Source of the DNA: JAICLK01 sp963742655
GTDB lineage: Bacteria > Patescibacteriota > Saccharimonadia > Saccharimonadales > UBA4665
Reading direction: 5' to 3'
Assembly: GCA_963742655.1 (NCBI GenBank)
Contig: CAVUMM010000006.1
Location: 1-64,000 of the forward strand
Length of the DNA stretch: 64,000 nucleotides
This document shows positions 59,814 through 64,000 of this stretch, piece by piece (position 1 is the stretch's first letter; every line of letters begins with the position of its first letter). Below the pieces are notes generated by a model that was not told where the DNA came from, searched no databases, and saw only the letters and a program-made list of their open reading frames with translations. The position numbers and the translations under genes are program-made.

Positions 59814-60671
59814 TTACGCGATGGCCCACTGGTTACCGCCGAGGCTGCGGATTTTGCCGGTGATTTCCAGCATGGTCAGGGTTTGGTTGAATACGCCGAC
59901 TTCCAGCCCGCTATTAATAAGCAGCTCTGCGTCATCGGTCATATCTTTTGATAGAAGGTCGATTATCGCCTGCTCGGCAGGGTTGGCGCCTCTTACGGTT
60001 CGCGCTCTGATTGCCGGTTTGAGATTGAGCACGTGCAGCACATCCTCGGCCGAGGTTATCGGCGTGGCGCCGCTTTTCAGCAGATTGTTCGTGCCGACCG
60101 ACGTTATGCTGGTGATATTGCCGGGCACCGCCAACACGTCTTTGCCCTGATCCAACGCGAATCGTGCGGTATGCAGCGATCCGCTCTTCTCGGCTGCTTC
60201 GGTAATGAGCAGTGCATCCGCCAGTCCGGCCACGATGCGGTTACGCGCCACGAAGTTGGTTTTGAACGGCGGCGTGTCTGCCGGGAATTCGCTGACGAGC
60301 GCACCACCCTTTTGGACTATCTCGACCGCGAGATTCCGGTGGCTTGCGGGATAAATCGTCTCAATCGGTCCGGGCAACACGGCTAGTGTGAGCCCACCGG
60401 CGTCGAGTGCTGCCTGATGCGCGATAGCGTCCACGCCAAGTGCCAGCCCGCTGATAATTACTATCCCTTGTTTGGCGAGTTCACGCGCCAGCATCGTCGT
60501 AATGTTCCGGCCATAAATCGAAACCTTGCGACTGCCGACAATCGCCACGCGCGGCCTGTCAAGCAGATCGTCGAGTTCGCCCACCACAAATAACTCCTTG
60601 GGCGGCCCGCTGATGTGGCGCAATGACTCAGGATAACCGTTAGCATTATATAAAATCTTTTTGACTGTCAT
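59814..60671 (-). CDS. dprA: DNA processing protein DprA
   Basis: 285 aa. Loads RecA on incoming single-stranded DNA. Rossmann-like core with PRVAIVGSRKVSIYGRNIT, SGLALGVDAIAHQAAL, FVARNRIVAGLADALLITEAAEKSGSLHTARFAL and PGNITS. A C-terminal winged helix (about 220-285) is present; the N-terminal SAM domain is missing. Implies natural transformation capacity, common in Saccharibacteria. Confidence 0.95.
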   Translation of the reverse strand: MTVKKILYNANGYPESLRHISGPPKELFVVGELDDLLDRPRVAIVGSRKVSIYGRNITTMLARELAKQGIVIISGLALGVDAIAHQAALDAGGLTLAVLPGPIETIYPASHRNLAVEIVQKGGALVSEFPADTPPFKTNFVARNRIVAGLADALLITEAAEKSGSLHTARFALDQGKDVLAVPGNITSITSVGTNNLLKSGATPITSAEDVLHVLNLKPAIRARTVRGANPAEQAIIDLLSKDMTDDAELLINSGLEVGVFNQTLTMLEITGKIRSLGGNQWAIA

Positions 60672-60690
60672 TCAAAAAACTGAAAAGGTA

Positions 60691-60719
60691 TTGACACGAT
60701 GACACGTTTTGTGTAAAAT
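60691..60719 (+). promoter_or_regulatory. Strong promoter of a non-coding RNA
   Basis: TTGACA (60691-60696), 17 nt, TAAAAT (60714-60719); predicted +1 near 60726. Divergent from dprA. Confidence 0.8.
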
Positions 60720-60960
60720 AGCAACCCGTAAGTCTCGATTTCGGGACTTAATGTACCTTATACCCCCAATTCTAACTGTTCCGACTTATTGACGGAACAT
60801 TTGTTAGATTGTTTTAGAGCGTGCCATCACGAAAAAGTTGTTACCCTCCACTTTCTTCTATTGCGCGCTTGTCGCCGTTTACGTCGGACTAACACGCGCT
60901 CTAAAACAGACTAACCCCTTTAACCCCGTATTCCCTCTCGTTTTAATGGAGTTTTGGCGA

Positions 60961-61044
60961 ATGACGGACAAAGCCTTTGAGTGGGTCCCTGTCGTTGACA
61001 AGGAAAGCCTTCAAGGTGGGTTGAAGGGTGTAATTTGGGCTTGA
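60961..61044 (+). CDS. Possible 27-aa ORF inside the structured RNA
   Basis: ATG 60961 with GGAG 9 nt upstream opens 27 codons (MTDKAFEWVPVVDKESL and so on) to a TGA at 61042-61044. The same bases form the CCTTCAA/TTGAAGG hairpin. It may be a translated tag or leader, or chance. Confidence 0.3.
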   Translation: MTDKAFEWVPVVDKESLQGGLKGVIWA

Positions 61045-61063
61045 CGCTTTCGAGCCCCAAAAT

Positions 61064-61101
61064 GGTCTCCGGCGGTGCCCACCCCCTCCGGAGACCTTTT
61101 T
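61064..61101 (+). terminator. Intrinsic terminator of the structured RNA
   Basis: GGTCTCCGG (61064-61072) pairs with CCGGAGACC (61088-61096), followed by five T. The strongest terminator in the window. Confidence 0.9.
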
Positions 61102-61115
61102 GTTAAACAATATAT

Positions 61116-61376
61116 ATGAGTGAGTTGAAACCTTGGGAAGTGTATCCGCAGATGCAATTTGCTGCGGACTTATTTGCAGATTATGGCAATGTTGATGAGC
61201 TTTTAGAAAACGCTCGCCAGCGTGAACGACTCGGCCGTCTGGCTATAGGCGGAGATTTTTCGCCAGCCACGCAAACAATAGCTTTAGGCTACATTACTGC
61301 TGCTCAGCTGGAGCAAGTGTATCTGTTCGCACTAGGGTATCATGTTGACGCACGCTTAGAACAACTGCCCAAATAG
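61116..61376 (+). CDS. Hypothetical small protein
   Basis: 86 aa, not recognised. Helical, acidic, with Gln/Tyr-rich start (PWEVYPQMQFAADLF). It starts 14 nt after the terminator of the structured RNA; it could be controlled by read-through if that RNA is a leader, and no ribosome-binding site is visible. It converges with pth. Confidence 0.5.
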   Translation: MSELKPWEVYPQMQFAADLFADYGNVDELLENARQRERLGRLAIGGDFSPATQTIALGYITAAQLEQVYLFALGYHVDARLEQLPK

Positions 61377-61385
61377 ATTTCTAAG

Positions 61386-62027
61386 TTAAACCAAGAAGCT
61401 TCGTGTTTCAGCAGCTAACTGGTTGCCGTAAACGTACTCGGTCAAGATAGCATTAATCTCGCGTTCAAGAGCTGGCAGATCGGTCTGTTGATCCTTGCTG
61501 AACTTGCCCAAGACGAAATCCGCGCTGTCGATTTGCTCTGGCTCTTTTGGGCCGACGCCGATGCGTACCCGGCCGAAATCTTCACCGATGTGGTCTATTA
61601 ACGATTTAATACCGTTGTGGCCGGCACTTGTGCCACCCATGCGTGTGCGAATTTGGCCGAACGGAATGTCCAGCTCGTCGTGTACTACCACGGTTTGATT
61701 TTGGTGAAGTTTATAAAAATCAATGACTGCCTGCACCGCTTCGCCGCTGAGATTCATAAAAGTCGTCGGCTTGATAACAATGACACGTGTTTCGCCGAGC
61801 CGGCCGGTGCTCATCACGCACTTCAGGTCCTTTTTAGCGATCCAGCCTTCCATATCGGTATTCTTCTCGACAAACTCGTCAACACATACAAAACCGATGT
61901 TGTGCCGCGTGCTGTCATACTCTTTGCCAGGGTTGCCGAGCCCTACGATCAAAACTGTTTTATTAAGCCCGACCGTTACATAGTTTACCGGATCACTAAG
62001 CTGCGGCCGTCTCTGAAATAATGCCAT
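61386..62027 (-). CDS. pth: Peptidyl-tRNA hydrolase
   Basis: 213 aa. Recycles tRNA from dropped-off peptidyl-tRNA. Motifs: VGLGNPGKEYDSTRHNIGF with the catalytic His, KPTTFMNLSGEAV, HDELDIPFGQIRTRMGGTSAGHNGIKSL. The first 22 residues (MALFQRRPQLSDPVNYVTVG) precede the family start and may be untranslated; no better start codon was found. Confidence 0.95.
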   Translation of the reverse strand: MALFQRRPQLSDPVNYVTVGLNKTVLIVGLGNPGKEYDSTRHNIGFVCVDEFVEKNTDMEGWIAKKDLKCVMSTGRLGETRVIVIKPTTFMNLSGEAVQAVIDFYKLHQNQTVVVHDELDIPFGQIRTRMGGTSAGHNGIKSLIDHIGEDFGRVRIGVGPKEPEQIDSADFVLGKFSKDQQTDLPALEREINAILTEYVYGNQLAAETRSFLV

Positions 62028-62291
62028 AGGGTAAGTATAAAGTATTTTTCATTTTACAATTACCAATTCTCAATTATTTAGCATTGGTGATTTGTCATTG
62101 CTGAATGTGATGTATGTGTAGTCTGATAAATGAAAATTGATAAATTAATGTGAATTGTAAAATGATAGATGTGAAATAAGCGTTTTATGCTTTCCGGGGT
62201 GGCTTAGCAGTTCCTTTGGTCGGTGAGCTGCCATGCTTGTTGCCAGGGATAAAACTTGTATGAAAGCTAAAAAAATGTTAGAAAAATTTTT
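62028..62291. other. AT-rich intergenic region with a der fragment
   Basis: 264 nt between pth and a small plus-strand gene. It holds a duplicated der 3' end (62185-62240) and otherwise AT-rich DNA (62040-62180) with no ORF. Confidence 0.5.
62185..62240 (-). pseudogene. Duplicated 3' end of der
   Basis: On the minus strand this encodes NKHGSSPTKGTAKPPRKA and a stop, matching the tail of Der (HKHGSSPTKGAAKPPRK) encoded 425 bp away. The DNA copies GGCTTAGCAG-nn-CCTTTGGTCGGTGAGCTGCC (62201-62232 and 62626-62657) differ in only two bases over 32. No upstream der sequence remains, so it is a fragment. Confidence 0.8.
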
Positions 62292-62597
62292 ATGAATAAG
62301 TATCAAGTAGCTCACAGAGAAGAGCTTTGGGCAATTGGTGCTAGCGCTCCCTACCAACACGAAAGTAGGGTTATGTGGCATGGCGATGATAGGCCTGAGC
62401 ATCTGGATCTTGAAGTAATGGAATTTGACCTCCCTAGCCCATCGAGTATCGCCTGCATCGGCGCGCAGGTATTTGAGCGTCGCAGTAGCAGGTTAGAAGT
62501 TGAGCAGCTTTTAGTTCCGCTTGGACGCTTCAGCATCTACCGTACGGTTGAGCGGATTCCGCTACCATTAGACGCCGCGGCTGTCGAGTCGGCATAG
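62292..62597 (+). CDS. Hypothetical protein between two der tails
   Basis: 101 aa, not recognised. Soluble, mixed alpha/beta (ELWAIGASAPYQHE; VFERRSSRLEVEQLLVPLG), no known motif. It is bracketed by the two copies of the der 3' end, as though it arrived with a duplication there. It overlaps no other gene and converges with der. Weak start signals. Confidence 0.5.
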   Translation: MNKYQVAHREELWAIGASAPYQHESRVMWHGDDRPEHLDLEVMEFDLPSPSSIACIGAQVFERRSSRLEVEQLLVPLGRFSIYRTVERIPLPLDAAAVESA

Positions 62598-62603
62598 ATT
62601 AAG

Positions 62604-63986
62604 TTATTTTTGTAGTTTTCGCGGCGGCTTAGCAGCACCTTTGGTCGGTGAGCTGCCGTGTTTATGGGTTTCGTGTTTTTCGATGAACCAAAACTGGATA
62701 GGCGTGCCTTCGTAATCATACTTATTCCGCAACGAACGTTCCATGAACCGTTTGTAACTCCAGTGCAGGAATTTAGTCTGGCTGCCGAATATTTTGAAGG
62801 CCGGAATGGGGTTGTCGTCTTCTTGCACCATGTAATTAAGTTTGGGCATTCGGTTTTTCAATCCGGCTGGCGGATGCGAGCTGACGACGTCGCGCAGCCA
62901 TCGGTTGAGCTCGCTGGTGCTGAAGCGCTGCTGCCGGCGTTTGTCGATTTCCATCGCGATATCGAATAGCTTTGTTACGTTCTGCCCCGTGACGGCGCTC
63001 GTGAAAATCAACGGCGCCCATGGCACAAAGTCATATGTGGCGGCAATTTGCGGTGCCAGCGCGTCGCGGGTGTAGGCGTCTTTGCCTTCGGCATCGTCCC
63101 ACTTGGCTACGACGAGCACCAGCCCCTTGCCGGCTTCTTTGATCATACCGGCGATTTTTTGGTCGAGCTGGACATTCAGTTCATTCACGTCCATCAGCAA
63201 AAAACAGATGTCGGCCTGTTCGATGGCGGCCAGCGAGCGCAGTACGCTGAAATGCTCGATGCCGGTGCCGATTTTGCCCGAGCGGCGGATGCCGGCGGTG
63301 TCCATCAGCTCGATTTCCCTGCCCTCGTATTTCACTACGGCTCGGTTGATGTCGCGCGTCGTTCCTGCCCTGTCGGCCACGATGGCCTGCTGCTTTTTGG
63401 CCAAGGTGTTGAACAGATATGATTTCCCGACGTTTGGCCGGCCGAGCAACGCAATATGTAAACGATCGTCAGCCTCTTGGAGCGTGGCCTTCGGGATGCT
63501 TTTGACCAGTGAATCGAGCAATTCGCCGATGCCGCGATGCTGCGTGGTGCTGGTTTTGATAATCGGCTTGATGCCAAGCCGCTCGAAGTTATCGAGGTTG
63601 CCGCGGGCTTTGTCGATTTTGTTTACGATTAGAAATACCGGCTTGCGGCTTTTGAGCGCCAGTTTGGCGACCCGCCGGTCTTCTTCGGTTATCACCGTGT
63701 CTGCCTCAACGACGACCCATATCACGTCGGCGCTGTCGGCAGCCTGCAGGATCTGTTCCTGGATGGTGAATTCGAAATCGTCCTCGGCGTCTTTCATACC
63801 GGCGGTATCGACCAGCCAGAAATCCTGCCCGCGCCAGCTGGCTTTGGCCATGATGCTGTCACGAGTAGTTCCGGCCTCGCGCGCCACGATCGCCTCGCGC
63901 CGTTCCAGAATCGCATTGAACAAGCTGGACTTGCCCACGTTCGCCCGCCCCACGATCGCCACAATCGGTAATTTTTTTATTGCCAT
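62604..63986 (-). CDS. der: Ribosome assembly GTPase Der (EngA)
   Basis: 460 aa. Two tandem GTPase domains: GRANVGKSS, DTAGMKD, NKIDKA; then GRPNVGKSY, DTAGIRR, AKWDDAEG. A KH-like domain and a basic tail (KHGSSPTKGAAKPPRKLQK) follow. Needed for 50S subunit assembly. The start lies 14 nt inside the window edge. Its 3' tail is duplicated at 62185-62240. Confidence 0.96.
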   Translation of the reverse strand: MAIKKLPIVAIVGRANVGKSSLFNAILERREAIVAREAGTTRDSIMAKASWRGQDFWLVDTAGMKDAEDDFEFTIQEQILQAADSADVIWVVVEADTVITEEDRRVAKLALKSRKPVFLIVNKIDKARGNLDNFERLGIKPIIKTSTTQHRGIGELLDSLVKSIPKATLQEADDRLHIALLGRPNVGKSYLFNTLAKKQQAIVADRAGTTRDINRAVVKYEGREIELMDTAGIRRSGKIGTGIEHFSVLRSLAAIEQADICFLLMDVNELNVQLDQKIAGMIKEAGKGLVLVVAKWDDAEGKDAYTRDALAPQIAATYDFVPWAPLIFTSAVTGQNVTKLFDIAMEIDKRRQQRFSTSELNRWLRDVVSSHPPAGLKNRMPKLNYMVQEDDNPIPAFKIFGSQTKFLHWSYKRFMERSLRNKYDYEGTPIQFWFIEKHETHKHGSSPTKGAAKPPRKLQK

Positions 63987-64000
63987 TAGGAATATTTTAA

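Larger units (their letters stand above)
60726..61101 (+). ncRNA. Highly structured RNA of unknown family (about 376 nt)
   Basis: A strong promoter and a T-run terminator frame a region full of base-pairing: AAGTCTCG/CGGGACTT (60730-60749), TGTTCCG/CGGAACA (60777-60799), a long stem between 60804-60823 and 60893-60914 (GTTTTAGAGC with GCTCTAAAAC), CCTTCAA/TTGAAGG (61008-61027), TTTGGGCT/AGCCCCAAA (61034-61061), then the terminator. It lacks tmRNA ends, RNase P core motifs and SRP motifs as far as I can see. A small ORF lies inside (60961). It may be a housekeeping RNA diverged beyond recognition or a long leader of the next gene. Confidence 0.6.

Noticed and set aside
60811..60907. GTTTTAGAGC resembling a Cas9 crRNA repeat
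   Set aside because: Occurs once with its complement as the two sides of one stem; no spacers, no repeat array and no cas genes in the window.
60838..61044. 68-aa ORF starting at a TTG
   Set aside because: Runs through the long stem of the structured RNA, no ribosome-binding site, no homology. Only the shorter ATG 60961 ORF was kept, at low confidence.
60726..61101. Assignment as tmRNA or RNase P RNA
   Set aside because: No tRNA-like acceptor ends or T-loop, no tag ORF ending in Ala-Ala, and none of the conserved RNase P core strings could be found by eye.
1..64000. tRNA and rRNA genes
   Set aside because: I looked for T-loop and CCA-type ends and rRNA core strings on both strands and saw none; a tRNAscan/Rfam run would be decisive.

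Overview
The window looks like part of a small-genome, Gram-positive-type (monoderm) bacterium of the Patescibacteria/CPR, most likely a Saccharibacterium (TM7). This placement is an inference from gene content: FtsX next to a PcsB-like CHAP hydrolase and CtpA, a reduced division/cell-wall cluster with DivIB-type FtsQ, a TRM11-like methyltransferase, PspC, a DUF46/CarS-like protein, and many short lineage-specific proteins. TGA is used as a stop throughout, so this is the standard bacterial code and not the Gracilibacteria/Absconditabacteria code.

Layout. 1-3.2 kb: end of ftsX, a frameshifted PcsB-like hydrolase, ctpA. 3.3-10.2 kb: pyrG, a response regulator, rpmA, a TRM11-like methyltransferase, a flippase-like membrane protein, xseA-xseB and a methyltransferase. 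10.2-10.9 kb: a gene-free, hairpin-rich stretch. 10.9-15.8 kb: a membrane protein, a degenerate kinase/receiver pair, recO, and glyS behind a glycine-rich leader ORF. 15.8-26.2 kb: an accessory block of unknown proteins that includes three paralogues of an internally duplicated family. One paralogue is split by a fresh IS982-type insertion with intact target duplication. 26.2-44.7 kb: small single-function enzymes (a ppGpp-hydrolase-like HD protein, methyltransferases, two SDRs, RNase H, NYN, a Pif1-HRDC helicase, a CDP-alcohol/PHP/CarS lipid operon, S51 peptidase, def, pheA, an MBL protein and a GH1 glycosidase). 45-53.8 kb: the dcw cluster mraZ-rsmH-ftsL-ftsI-mraY-ftsW-murG-ftsQ, with a clear MraZ operator and two structured non-coding segments. 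53.8-55.5 kb: an AT-rich island with a frameshifted homing-type endonuclease. 55.5-64 kb: a sigma-region-4/HARE-HTH protein, topA, dprA, a promoter-to-terminator non-coding RNA of unknown family, pth and der, with a duplicated der tail beside it.

How it works together. The two ends of the first 53 kb serve one process: FtsX-PcsB-CtpA (wall splitting) and the dcw cluster (septal peptidoglycan synthesis). Most other known genes are housekeeping (CTP synthesis, DNA repair and topology, translation quality, tRNA recycling). Few are biosynthetic, as expected for a host-dependent or scavenging cell.

Two global properties stand out. First, many genes have a sigma70-type -10 box ending only 6-9 nt before the start codon and no Shine-Dalgarno sequence, which points to widespread leaderless transcription. 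Second, four genes carry single-base frame breaks. These are either real decay or indels in the assembly, and reads must be checked before any is called a pseudogene.
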